Part shown: positions 33,701 through 44,723 of the stretch, one piece after another
Layout of the letters: every line of letters starts with the position of its first letter
How positions within the stretch are numbered: the stretch's first letter is position 1
Assembly: GCF_000003195.3 (NCBI RefSeq)
Contig: NC_012871.2
Location: 42,698,434-42,762,433 of the forward strand
Length of the DNA: 64,000 bases
Direction of reading: 5' to 3'
Source: Sorghum bicolor
Taxonomy: Eukaryota; Streptophyta; Magnoliopsida; Poales; Poaceae
Notes under the pieces: model-generated
What the model was told of the DNA's origin: nothing
The model's database searches: none
Seen by the model: only the letters and a program-made list of their open reading frames with translations
Translations under genes and position numbers: made by a program

Positions 33701-35141
33701 GGCCTCCACCGACCCGTCCGAGCCTAACATCTTTTTGGACGATCAGAAGGAGGTCGAGAAGTGGGAACATCTCAAGGAGCTTCGCCTCTAGATGAAGCAC
33801 GTGGTGGGGCTCCTGTCCGACGTCGTCAACAACGGGCTCGGACCGGCATACTTTGTAAGTATTTTTGGGCCTTAGCTATCATAGGTCGTCTGGTTTTGTG
33901 TTCTTATTGTCCAACTGCTGATTCGCAGGATCTGAAAGAGACCTCCTGCATAAAGTCGAGCTTCATCCACGCGACAAGGGGTGGCTAGGAGCAACTCCCT
34001 CTCCTCAAGGACCAACTCTTGGAGTCGCAGGAGAAACTCCTCAAGGCTTACAAGGAGCTGTTGGCGCTCGAGGAGGAGAAGAAGGAGAGGGAGGCCGCTC
34101 TGTCTAAAGCTCGGGAGGTCTCGAGGAAGGCAGTGGAGGAGGCCACGCTGTTGAGGGAGCAGGCCATGATGGTAGAGGAGGTTGCGTCCAGGGCCCGGGA
34201 GGAGGCTGTGTTTTTAAGGGCGCGGCCGCTGATCTTAACAAGGAGAAGGACCTCCTTAAGGCTGACCTCGCCTCTGTCCGGGAGTCCTTCCAGAAGATGA
34301 AAACAGAGTGCCTGACGGGCGAGATTGCCCGTCACGCCGTGGAGGAGGCCAAGAAGAAGGCCCTCGAGGACCTCGAGGTGGAGCGGGCTCGTTCTCGTAG
34401 CCTCTCTGCTGACGTCGACCGTCTGAAGAGAGCGCTGTTGGAGGAAGATGGAGCCATCGCGCAGGCGGGTAAGGTGATCGAGGACCTGCGCGTCACCAAC
34501 ACCGACCTAGCGCACTCCTACAAAGGGATCGAGAGGGCCAACACCGACCTTGTTGGTGAGAACACCGCTCTAGAAGAGAAGATTCGCGATACGTTTCTAC
34601 TATCATGTTCTCTTTCAAGGGCGTGACTTGTGTTGCCTAATTTCTCCGTGTTGGTCTTTATAGGGCTTAAGGACGAACTGCTCGCAGCTCAAGTCGAGGC
34701 CCGCTCTGCCAAGGCTCAGCTCGAGGGGAGGACGCTTTGAACGGTTAGCTACGGACCGCGATAAGCGATCTCTCGGCCTCCTAGGAGCTCAAGCTTGTGG
34801 ACGAGTCGAGGGTGGTGGCTCGAGGCGACGCACTGGTCGACCAGCTGTGCTACCTAGGCGTGACGCTGAGGTATCGAGTGCGGGACGCTCTTCATATCGG
34901 AGTGAAGCGGGTAATGGCGGTAGTCTGCTCAGGCTTTTCTTATGATATGGAGGTGGTGTCTCACGGCTTCGTCACCGACATCTCCAAGACCGACGCGGAG
35001 AACGAGGAAAGGCTCCATGCCTTGATCGACGATGCGGAGGTCCCTGGGGAGAGGTTGGCCAAGTTGTTCGAGCCGCAAGTGCTTCCTCTCGAGACTAGCT
35101 CGGGCGCGGACGAGGGTGGTGAGGGCCGAGATGCGGACTGA
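30772..35141 (+). pseudogene. Antisense extra ORF of element II (gypsy-type transposon domain)
   Basis: The ATG at 30772-30774 matches the start in element I. The order is the same: N-terminal PF04195-like domain (SRFMLALCHHYGVELQHFSPN, VCEGYLGMMPHW), charged linker (KSAKD, DDDSDDSEGM), conserved middle (DGRFPSLIDLFL, EMENWCPDRIRI), coiled coil (34030-34590) and C-terminal domain (LVDQLCYLGVTL to LFEPQVLP). Introns: 31703-31779, one starting after GGSPFLWG near 32431, one near 32600-32690, 33855-33928, and 34589-34663, whose donor is AT instead of GT. Frameshifts lie near 30900 and 31415. Stops at 33051, 33201, 33699, 33789, 33986 and 34782 are mostly TGG or CAG to TAG. D separates it from its TATA box. 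Confidence 0.75.
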
Positions 35142-35683
35142 GGCCTGCGAGCCTACTCTGGGTGCTAAGGCCCCTTGTACAGTACTTGTTATTCTGTCAG
35201 AAGTAATACTGTGTTTTTGAGTGGTTTATAAGATCTCTAAGTATTTGCTTATTCCTTTGTTCGCACGCTCTTTTCTTTTCTTTCTGCCTACGTCTGAATT
35301 TCTCGTTTGGTCTTTTGTTGAGGCGACCTCGATTGCCTCGAGGGTGAGGGGGCGAGTAGAGTTACCATAGCCCAGGGGCGTAGGAGTTCTCAGGCTCGTC
35401 GTTTCTCGGCCCTTAAGGGGCTCGAGGTGCCTCTACTACTCGACCGTGCGGGGTTTACTGGTAGGAAAGAAAAAGTCACTTGGTTTTTTAGATATTTGGG
35501 GGGGGGGCTGCTAGCCCCCGAGGGGGTATCGACTATGATGGGTCATAGTTGGTACTCCCTTCTAACGTCGAGATTTCGACTAGTGAAAAAGTAAATTACT
35601 CGAGGGAAAGATCTTATTTATTCATGCATTCATTCATAAGATCTTGGTACAGAATGTACATGGGAACATAAAGCTTTGGAATT
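35142..35683. other. Convergent spacer between pol and antisense ORF, element II
   Basis: Corresponds to 14147-14686 in element I. It contains a G run and a palindrome: arms 35526-35538 and 35543-35555, loop TGGG, 11 of 13 positions pairing. It could mark transcript ends from both sides. No coding frame. Confidence 0.6.
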
Positions 35684-36796
35684 CTAGGGGTAGAATCGAC
35701 GTAGCTGTTCGATGTTCCATGCGTTGGTGAAGACTGCCCCTTTTTCGTCTGCGATCTTGTACGTCCCTGGCTTCAGGACCTCGGCTACCACGTATGGGCC
35801 CTCCCAGGGTGGGGTCAGCTTGTGGCGTCCTTGCTTGCTTTGCCGCCGCCGTAGGACGAGATCACCCACGTTCAGATCCGTTTTGTGCATGTGCTTGTCG
35901 TGGTAGCGTCGGAGCTTCTGCTAGTATCTAGTGGAGTTGAGGAGGGCCATGTCTCGAGCTTCCTCGAGCTAGTCGACCGCGTTCTCTCGAGTCTCCTTAT
36001 TTGATTGCTCGTTGTATGCTTTGAGTCGAGGGGACCCATACTCGAGGTTCGTTGGGAGCACGGCCTCGGAGGCGTAGACCATGAAGAATGGGGTGTATTT
36101 GGTGGCCCTGCTCGGTGTCGTCCTCAAGCTCCATAGGACCGAAGAGAGCTCTTCCACCCATTTCTTGCCAAATTTCTTCAAGCGGTTGTAGATTCTCGGT
36201 TTGAGCCCCTACAAAATCATGCCGTTGGCACGCTCGACCTGGCCGTTAGTTCGAGGGTGGGCTACTGCAGACCAGTTCACATGGATGTGATGCTGATCGC
36301 AGAAGTCCAAGAACTTTTTGCCAGTGAACTGAGTGCCGTTGTCGGTGATGATGACGTTGGGAATCCCAAACCGGTGGATGATGTCGGTGAAGAAAAGGAC
36401 GGCCTGCTCGGAGCGGATGTTCATGATGGCTCGAGCCTCGATCCATTTGGAGAATTTGTCGATGGCCACCAACAAATGGGTGTATCCCCCTGCTGTCTTC
36501 TGTAGAGGCCCTACTAGATCGAGTCCCCACACCGCGAACGGCCACGTAATGGGGATCATCTGGAGAGCGTGGGCGGGAAGATGCGTCTGCTTGGCGTAGA
36601 ATTGACATCCATGGCACGAGCGCACGAGCTCGATAGCGTCAGCTACGGCCGTTGGCCAGTAGAAGCCTTGTCGGAAAGCATTCCCTACGAGGGTCCATGG
36701 AGCTGCGTGGTGGCCACAAGCCCCTGAGTGTAGATCCTCGAGGAGCCTTCGGCCTTCCTCTATGGTGATGCAGCGCTGCAAGATTCCTGTCGGGCT
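35684..36796 (-). pseudogene. Integrase of element II
   Basis: Zinc-binding region LHSGACGHH then CHGCQFYAK; catalytic core with D in GLDLVGPL, D in ITDNGTQF and E in TNGQVERAN; C-terminal part LNVGDLVLRRRQ to LRRFYP with the genuine stop at 35684. The catalytic triad is present, but in-frame stops interrupt the protein at 36209-36211 and 35969-35971 (both CAG to TAG) and near 35920 (TGG to TAG). The protein would join the DNA copy to the chromosome. Confidence 0.9.
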
Positions 36797-38911
36797 TCAT
36801 CGGTATAATTCATTGTCTTCGCCGTAGATTACATATGACTTTGCTCGTCGAGCGATATAGCGAGCCTCGGATCGATCTTCTGGTAGCTCGCATCGAATTA
36901 GGCAGTTGAGGAACGGCGTGCGCCAGTCAAACGGTCGACCGGGTCGCTGTTCTGCCTCCATTACTTCTGTCGCCGCCAGTAGTGCCTCGATGGCGTCAGT
37001 TTGTTGGGGGGCGGTGGTTTCGACGTCAGCCCCCGAGCCCAAGTCAACGGATGGCTCGTGCAGATCTCTCGAGAATGCGTCGGGCGGGACCGTGCCTCGA
37101 GTCGACGCGATCTTAGCGAGTTCGTTGGCTGCCTCGTTGTAGCGTCGGGCGATGTGGACGAGCTCGAGGTCGTGGAATTTATCCTCGAGCCGACGTACCT
37201 CCTTGTAGTATGCCTCCATTTTTGGGTCGTGGCAGTTGGAGGCTTTCATCACTTGGTCGATGACAAGCTGGGAGTCGCCTCGAACGTCGAGGCATCGAAC
37301 TCCCAGCTCGATAGCGATCTTCAGCCCATTGACAAGGGCCTCATATTCTGCAACGTTGTTAGATGCCGCAAAGTGTATCCTGATGACATACCTCATATGA
37401 ACACCCAGGGGCGAGATGAATAGCAGGCCCGCCCCAGCTCCCGTCTTCATGAGAGACCCGTCGAAATACATCGTCCATAGTTCCGCTTGAACCTGAGTCG
37501 GGGGGAGCTGGGAGTCCGTCCATTCTGCGATGAAATCCACCAGAGCTTGAGACTTGATAGCTTTGCGGGGTGCATAAGTGAGGGTCTCGCTCATGAGCTC
37601 GACCGACCATTTGGCGATTCTTCCCGTGGCCTCCCGACTTTGGATGATTTCACCCAAGGGAAAGGACGAGACCACCGTGATAGGGTGGCTGAGGAAGTAA
37701 TGTTGCAGCTTGCGTCGGGCGAGGATCACGGCGTAAATTAGCTTCTGGATCTGTGGGTACCGTGCCTTGGTTTCTAAGAGCACCTCCCTGATGAAATAGA
37801 CCGGCCTCTGGACTGGCAGCGCATGCCCCTCCTCCTGTCTCTCGACCACCACTGCCGCACTGACGACCTGGGTCGTCGAGGCAACGTACAGAAGCAGAGG
37901 TGCTGCGGGTTGTGGTGGGACCAGGACTGGGGCAGAGGTTAGTGTTTTCTTCAAGTTATCAAGAGCTTCTTCGGCTTCGGGGGTCCAGGAGAACCGCTCG
38001 GCTTTTTTCAAGAGCCGATACAGTGGCAATGCCTTTTCTCCCAACCTCGAGATAAAACGACTTAGCGTCGCCAAACATCCCGTGACCTTTTGCACCCCCT
38101 TGACGTCTCGGATCGGACCCATTCTCGTGATGGCTGAGACTTTCTTGGGATTGGCCTCGATGCCGCGTTGGGAAACTATGTACCCTAGGAGCATGCCTCG
38201 GGGTACACCAAAGACGCATTTCTCGGGGTTGAGCTTGATCTTGTTGGCGCGTAAGCAACTAAAAGCGATCTTGAGGTCCTGAATCAGGTCTCCTCGTTGC
38301 TTTGACTTGACGACAATGTCGTCGACATATGCCTCGACCGTCGACCCTATGTGCTTGCCGAACACGTGGAGCATGCATCGCTGGTATGTTGCTCCCGCGT
38401 TTCGAAGCACGAACGGCATGGTTACATAACAATACATCCCAAAAGGCGTGACGAAAGATGTCGCGAGCTGGTCGGACTCTTTCATTTTTATTTGATGGTA
38501 ACCAGAATATGCATCAAGGAAAGAAAGGGTTTCACATCCCGCAGTAGAATCAATAATTTGATCGATACGTGGTAATGGAAAAAGAACTTTTGGACATGCT
38601 TTATTTAAACTTGTATAATCGACACACATCCTCATTTTCCCATTCTTTTTCTCAACTAGTACAGGGTTTGCTAACCAGTCGGGATGGTGAACCTCCTTGA
38701 TGAATCCGGCCGTCAAAAGCTTGTGGATCTCCTCACCAATGATCTTGCGTTTCTCCTCGTCGAGGCGACACAACCGTTGTTTCACTGGCTTGGCACCGGC
38801 TCGAATTTCCAAGGAGTGCTCGGCGACTTCCCTCGGCATGCCTGGCATGTCCGAGGGACTCCTTGCAAACATGTCGGCGTTAGCACGGAGAAAGTCGACG
38901 AGCACGGCTTC
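36797..38911 (-). pseudogene. Reverse transcriptase and dual RNase H of element II
   Basis: One open frame of about 700 codons. RT motifs: GFIKEVHHPDWLANPV, MCVDYTSLNKACPK, FLDAYSGYHQI, and an intact YVDD box in VEAYVDDIVV. A worn first RNase H (LYVASTTQVVSAAVVV) is followed by a second RNase H domain with YFDGS, ASNNVAEYEAL and GDSQLVIDQV, the plant/archaeal-type RNase H typical of Tat elements. The frame ends at 36797-36799 in TGA where Arg is expected before integrase (CGA to TGA). The best preserved pol segment in the window. Confidence 0.92.
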
Positions 38912-39729
38912 CTATTTGGGGTCGAGGTCGGCGCTGATCGTCAGCACCTTGCCGTCAAAGTTGTTGGGGTCGAGTGGGATCTTCTTTGTTCCTTCCACCG
39001 GCTCGAAGCTGCCCGCGTGACGCTTGGGCTCTGGAGCCTCTGCGGCTAGGGCTTCGAGCTTCGAGGCGAGCTCGGTGGAGTTCTCGACAGCTTCCCCATA
39101 CTCTACGCACTCGACGTCGCACTCGTACGCGTGCTCGTAGGAGGAGCTGACGGTGATGACGCCCTTGGGTCCGGGCATCTTCAGCTTCAAGTAGGTGTAG
39201 TTGGGGATAGCCATAAACTTGGTGTAACCCGAGCGCCCGATGATGGCGTGGTACGTGCCCCGGAATCCCACCACCTCAAAGGTGAGGGTCTACTTTCTGA
39301 AATAAGCCGCCGTGCCAAAGCAGACCGGCAGGTCGATTCGACCTACTGGCAACACCTTCTTTCCAGGTACGACACCATGGAAGCCGCCGGCGCTTGGTTG
39401 GAGCTGCGCCCTGTTGATGCCGAGAAGATCAAGGGTCTCGAGGTAGATGATGTTCAGGCTGCTGCCGCCGTCCATCAACACCTTCGAGAGTCTGGTGTTG
39501 ACGATGATGGGGTCGACGACGAGCGGGTAGACGCCAGGGGCAATTACCTTGTCGGGGTGGTCATCTCGATCGAAGGTGATGGGGGTGCTTGACCAGCTGA
39601 GGTACTGGGGCACTGCCATCCTTGCCGCAAAGACCTCGCGATGCTCCCTCTTGCGCTGCCTTGCGGTTAGCTACGTAGAGGGTCCACCATAGATCATGTA
39701 ACAGTCGTGGACGGCTGGTAAACCTCCGT
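38912..39729 (-). pseudogene. Protease region of element II, cut by array E
   Basis: The active site lies in VLMDGGSSLNII, followed by DLLGINRAQLQPS and GFRGTYHAIIGRSGYTKFMA. A TAG at 39290-39292 and another at 38912-38914 (CAG to TAG, just before the RT frame) break the reading frame. Upstream, fragments of the gag-protease linker are visible up to 39729, where the LTR of array E begins. The zinc-knuckle part of gag should lie just beyond and is absent on the other side of the insertion. Confidence 0.85.
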
Positions 39730-42530
39730 TGTAACACCCTAGGTGTTAAGCTTGCACTTAGCCTTATCAAAGCAATGCATAAGCATTCTCATCAAGAATA
39801 GCATCATGAGCATGTCATTTCATCCCAAAACATGATTTTATGTGCTTTATTTCATGTGTTTTAATTATGCTAAAAATATGATGCTTGCTTCTAAAAATGT
39901 GAAATATTCAAACTAGGTTGATTTGTGAGTAAGAAGGATTAAGAATATTTTTGTGCAATTTTTGGAGCTATAGAATTTGAGAAATAGAATTTATACAAAA
40001 ATTCCCAAATTGAATTTATTTGAAAACCTAGAACTAGTTTTAATTTGTAATTCAAATTCTATTTGGAATTTGGTCTTGCTTATTAAAGCAAAGTTGTAGA
40101 GTTTTTGTTTTGGAACAACTTTGTTTTTGGGAGCAAGAGGTGAAAATGGTTTAAATTGGTCCAAATGAATTTAGAAAGGATTTGGAGAAAAGAAATTCAA
40201 AAAAAATGAAAAGGGGCAGGCGCTGCCGGGCCAACCCCGCCTCCCTTTCGGCCCAGCGAGCAGCCCGGCCTGCTCCCCCTCTCCCCCTCTCTCCCGCGCG
40301 CGGACGCGCCTCGCTCCACCCGGTGCCGGCCACGTGGCGGCCGTACGCCGGCGTTGGACGCGCCGCGGCCGGCCTCCAACCCCCTCTGGTCGGGACGCCG
40401 GCTCGGGCTCCCAGGCCATTTCCTCCCTCCTGTCGCCCGCGCCCTTCTCCTTCCTCCCTCCGCTCGCGCAGCGCAGCAGCGGCAGCTCCACCGCACGCCA
40501 TTGCCGGAGAAAGTCCCGCCGCTCGCCGCCGACCGCACCAGAGCTCCAAGCTCACCGCCGAGAGCACCAGCGCACTCGCCATCGCTGCGGTAAGCCCCTG
40601 CGTGCGCTCTACCAAGGTGAGAAGCAACCGTGCGCCGAGAATCGCTCGCCGGAGTTGCCCCGAGCTCGCCGGAGTACTCCGCCGCGACGGATCTTGCGAT
40701 ATCTTGCCTAGTTTCGTTCGCTCTTTAGCGCGTTAGGTCCGTAGCTCGATGGGGAAGCTCGGAGGAGCTTTTGCGCGCGCTCTACCGCACCAGAGCGGCC
40801 TGGCCACGGTGAGCAGCGCCGCCGTGCCGCCATGCATGCTCGTCGGAGGTGTTCCGGCCATCCTCCGGCCAATCCAAAGGTACCGCTGGGTGCGCCTCGC
40901 TGCGGGGAGCACGATGGTGCTCACCCCGTGGCCGGAGACCTCACCGCCGGCGAGATCCGCTCGTCGGAGGTGAGCTCCCTCTCGGTCTCGCTGACTGGTG
41001 GGGTCAGTGGCCCACTGTCAGTAACAGGGGACCCCGGTGGGTGTAGATCCGGGTGTGCTTAGCCTTTTTCATCGGTTTTCTTGAATAAATGTTTTCTAGA
41101 AATTGATTCAAAACTTGTAAAATTCATATCTTGAGTTCTACAGCTCCAAATTTGATGAACTAAATTTTGGTGTGCTCTATATTTCTAGATCTACAGTTTG
41201 GTGTAATTGCATGTCATGTTTGAGTAACTTTCCTGTATGAAAATATTTAATCCATGTTTTTGCTAAACTTGGAAAATGCATAGTAATTAAAATATGGGTC
41301 AGAAAAATGTAAAACCTGATTTGTTGGCTCTGCATGTATGTTTACTCACTAGAAAATTATTTCTGCACATTATTTCGTGTATAAATGAATTTATGGTAAT
41401 TTAAATGCTTGCATGGAAGTAGTTTATGATTTTTAATAAAAATTTGGATCATGCAATTAATCTGGAAATTTTTGTGGATGTTTATTATGATATTAGACAA
41501 GTTGTAAAAATATGAAATCTGCTGTTTGACACTTACACCACAGTAGAGAAATTGTAATTGCCTTTATGTAATAATCTTGTGATTTTTGTGGCTCAAAATA
41601 AGTATTCAAAAATTATGAAAAATTTACAGTAGACTTTATGCTTGACTGATAGTCCCCTGTAATTTTTGTGGAATTTATTGATGAACAGAACTGCATGTAA
41701 TTTTAATGGGCCTGGAAATGAATAAAGAAAATTATGAATTGTTGTATGTGTAGGTTGAATAGAATAAGTTTGGGTTTGGTGTATCTTTGAAGCAACTTGT
41801 GGGTTGCTGGTCACACTTGAAAAATAATTGTAGAAGAGAATGCAATAGATGTTTAGTTCAATTGTCTGTTCTTGGATGATGTTGACTACCTTGTAACGAG
41901 CATGACCCAGTAAATCACCGATGCATCATGTCATGATCATTTGGTACCTTTTCCTGCAAGCATTCCCTCGGGCATCTCGCACTCCACTCATGAGCACACA
42001 TGCATCATACAGGCTCGCAGGAGAACGAGGTGGGACCCGAGGAGCCAGAGGAGATTCAGGAGCAGGAACCTCCGGAAGCACCGGAACCCGGAGAAGAGCT
42101 ACAGGAGTGTCCGGATCACCGGCCCAGCACGTTTGAGAAAGGCAAGCCCCGGAGCATTCTGAGTCTCCCTATTCTCGCTAACTTATATGATATATTATGC
42201 TTGTTCTACGATATTGCATATAAGTGATAGGAGTTTGTTGATACCGTTGATGCATTGGTATTCCTTGATATCACCCCTCATTTATCTACCTTGTCCTATG
42301 TAGATAGGTACGGAGTCAATGCTTAGCTTGCTTAGTCCATGAAATCTGGATGTATTTGTGGATGGCGACCGCTAAACTTATTACGATCTTGGTTGTTGTG
42401 CGATGTGTGGTTTGAAATCCTTCGAGATTTCACGGACTACCGGGATTATATGGGCTTAAGCCTGATGGGTTGACTATGCAAATGGTCTCCGTTAGGCTTA
42501 ATCTCTTATAATTTGGTCGATTCTGTTACA
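39730..42530 (+). repeat. 5' LTR of family E with a 1.1 kb internal deletion
   Basis: From TGTAACACCCTAGG to TCTGTTACA, 2801 bp against 3878 bp for the other LTR. Relative to it, the segment equivalent to 51779-52884 is missing after 42338. It keeps a GC-rich block (about 40180-41060) with a donor-like GGAG|GTGAGC near 40971, absent from the other LTR. Proline/arginine-rich open frames in the block occur in all frames and are not called as genes. Confidence 0.9.
42013..42141 (+). pseudogene. Internal exon of the LTR small gene, family E left copy
   Basis: The exon follows the acceptor CATACAG, is open for 129 nt and ends AAAG|GCAAGC. It encodes an acidic Glu/Pro-rich stretch with ECPDHRPSTFEK. 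The 1.1 kb LTR deletion removed the last exon, so this copy is broken, although its own reading frame is intact (CAG where the right LTR has TAG). Confidence 0.55.
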
Positions 42531-43358
42531 GCTGGCATCGGAGCAAGGTTTAGCGAGTTACTGTTCATAAGTACGTTCTAAACAAAATCTAAACCGGTTT
42601 AACAAAAGGTTTTATTAATTAATCAATAATGATCAAGGTGTTAAAACCAAGTTTTGGGAAAAACTATCTAGTGTGCCATGGTCATATCCTTTATGCCCAG
42701 TTAAGGACTCTAAGGTGGCTAGTTAAGTACTGACTTGGGGGTTAATGCATCATATTTCTATTTCGTCGCTCATACGGCGTGCAATAGTATGAGTGCCATT
42801 CATTTGAGTGGTAATGTATGGATCCATTTTTCCTCTACGCCACGGTAAGTGGGAGCTGTGAGAGCATGATCGGATACACTGCCGGTCTAGGGGAGTGTTG
42901 TTAGGCACTGTGTCATGCACACATGTTTTGGTGTGTCTTGGAAACAGTACCGCCTGTGGGGAATTCCGTCCTGAGAGGCGATGCCGTCATTAGGGCGATG
43001 ATGTGGGTAGTGACACGTCATATGCATGGACGGGTGTCCGTGTATGTGGAGTGTATAGTTTAAAATTCTTGTTCTACACGATCATACTGTGGGTGGGCTG
43101 AAATGAGTTTTCTGCAGGTACACTAACCACGTTCTCGCTTAGAACGCTAGTTACGTTATGAGAGAACGTTGTGTGCCACCGCATATACCGCTTAGTGCTA
43201 ACCTCTGTTTCTAAGTTTGTGAGATTGTAAGTTCGTGCATGCATCATGTTCATCTCATATCATTGCTTACTTTCCCCCTTAATTTAATCTGTCTCAATTC
43301 TAAATAAAATAATTAAAGGTAATCCTCGCTCTTACCCACGGTATTCCATTTGCAGCAG
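42531..43358 (+). other. Primer site and leader of family E with splice donor
   Basis: Two bases after the LTR lies TGGCATCGGAGC, a slightly altered initiator-Met tRNA site. The leader contains CACG|GTAAGTG (donor GT at 42845-42846), equivalent to the donors in family A. It ends in TTTGCAG|CAG just before the ORF0 ATG. No other gene is visible. Confidence 0.65.
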
Positions 43359-44402
43359 ATGGCACGCACTAGGCTCACCGCTCGCAAGTCCACTGGTGGG
43401 CGGGCCCCTTGCCATCCGTTGGCACCTAGGAGCTCGCGACATAAGAGCAAGTTCCTGGAGGAGTTTGGGATGCCCACTTTGCTTTGGAGAGTGCTTAGCT
43501 CGATGGGGTATCCTGAAGGGAGGGAGCCTCGCTATTATTGGGATAAGGAGCCGCTTGGTGACGAGACACTGGTGGGGATCGAGGCAGTTGTCCCTACCAG
43601 TGGAGGAGACCCTGCTTGGGGTGGCTGGGTGTACGAGTCCCGAGGTGTCACGCCTTTCCACGGTGCCAGCAGGGCAGCTTTCGCAGTTCTGAGGGACCTC
43701 ATGGAGAGGTTTCCACAGGAGCTGGCCCACGCCTTCGCTGGGGTGTTTCCCCGGGGTGACCCCTACACTTCGGTGTGGGATCAGTCCGAGGTGAGCACTC
43801 TAGAAAGGAGTGCGGCTGAGGACCAACACAGTGACAGCGCAGCTATGGGTGCCATGTACGCCTTGATGAAGACCTATGGAGGCCTGGAGCGTTGTTTGGG
43901 TCGCTTGTCCGGGTCTCTTCTCACCGTCCAGGATGAGATGCGTCAGTTGCAGCGTGAGTTTGACTCTGAGGTTGAGAGGCTGCAGGCAGAGTTGGCCCGT
44001 GTGACCACAGAGAGAGATCAGGCAGTCCAGAAGAACAGTGAGCTGAGTCAGGACCTGCTTGCAATGCGGGAGCAGAAGGACAGGGTGACTACTGCTCACA
44101 GGAACTGCGAGCGCATGCTAGTCCATGTGCTTGGACAGAGGAATGAAGCCTGGCACGAGGAGGACACTTTGAGGGCCCGACAGCTAGAGCTAGAGCAGCA
44201 GCTAGCCAATGCCGAGGAGTACAATGAGAACTTGCATGAGGAGATCCACCAGCTGCATAACTAGCTCCACCCTCACCACCTGCCTGGAGCAGCTGAGCTA
44301 GACTCTGAGGACGAGATGGATGTGGATCCCGAGATAGGAGCAGCTGCTAGTGGAGATGAGGATGAGGATGGCTCCGGCATGGACAGTGATCATAGCGAGT
44401 AG
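43359..44402 (+). pseudogene. Extra ORF (ORF0) upstream of gag, family E
   Basis: The first ATG in frame is 43359; the upstream TTG at 43350 is not a plausible plant start. The frame holds 347 codons with one in-frame TAG at 44262-44264, probably once CAG. N-terminal domain: FGMPTLLWRVLS, WGGWVYESRG, TPFHG and AGVFPRGDP. A long coiled coil follows (about 43880-44260), then an acidic Asp/Glu/Ser tail to the stop at 44400. Homologue of 6880-7803. Function unknown; reading frame, motif and architecture are kept between the two families. Confidence 0.78.
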
Positions 44403-44723
44403 ATGCTAGGGCTCTAGAGCTAGTCCTTCTTCTTTTGTGTTGTATGTTGCATGGCACGTCTTGTACTTTTGGATCTGGGCCATGTAAGACTTATAAGTTA
44501 ATGCTGAAAGTCCAGTATATGTATGCTGGCAAGTTGGATGTACACGAACCTTGTTGCGTGAATGTTAAGTAATCTGTTAGTGATGTTGTGCGTAGATGAT
44601 GAATTGTTGTGCCTCTGTTTATTGTGCGAATTTATTCCCTCAGTAAATTCAGTACGGCATGATTTTACACATTTCTACCGTTGATGGCAACTCCTAACGA
44701 TTGCTTATCATTGACGTATGCAG
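44403..44723 (+). other. Spacer between ORF0 and gag, family E
   Basis: Non-coding, T/G-rich. It ends GTATGCAG at 44723, directly before the gag ATG, as in family A. Confidence 0.55.

Noticed and set aside
40182..40736. Long GC-rich open frames in the E LTRs (also 49659-50214), rich in Pro, Arg and Ser
   Set aside because: Open in nearly all frames on both strands because of the high GC content; no domain, and frames shift freely between the two LTR copies.
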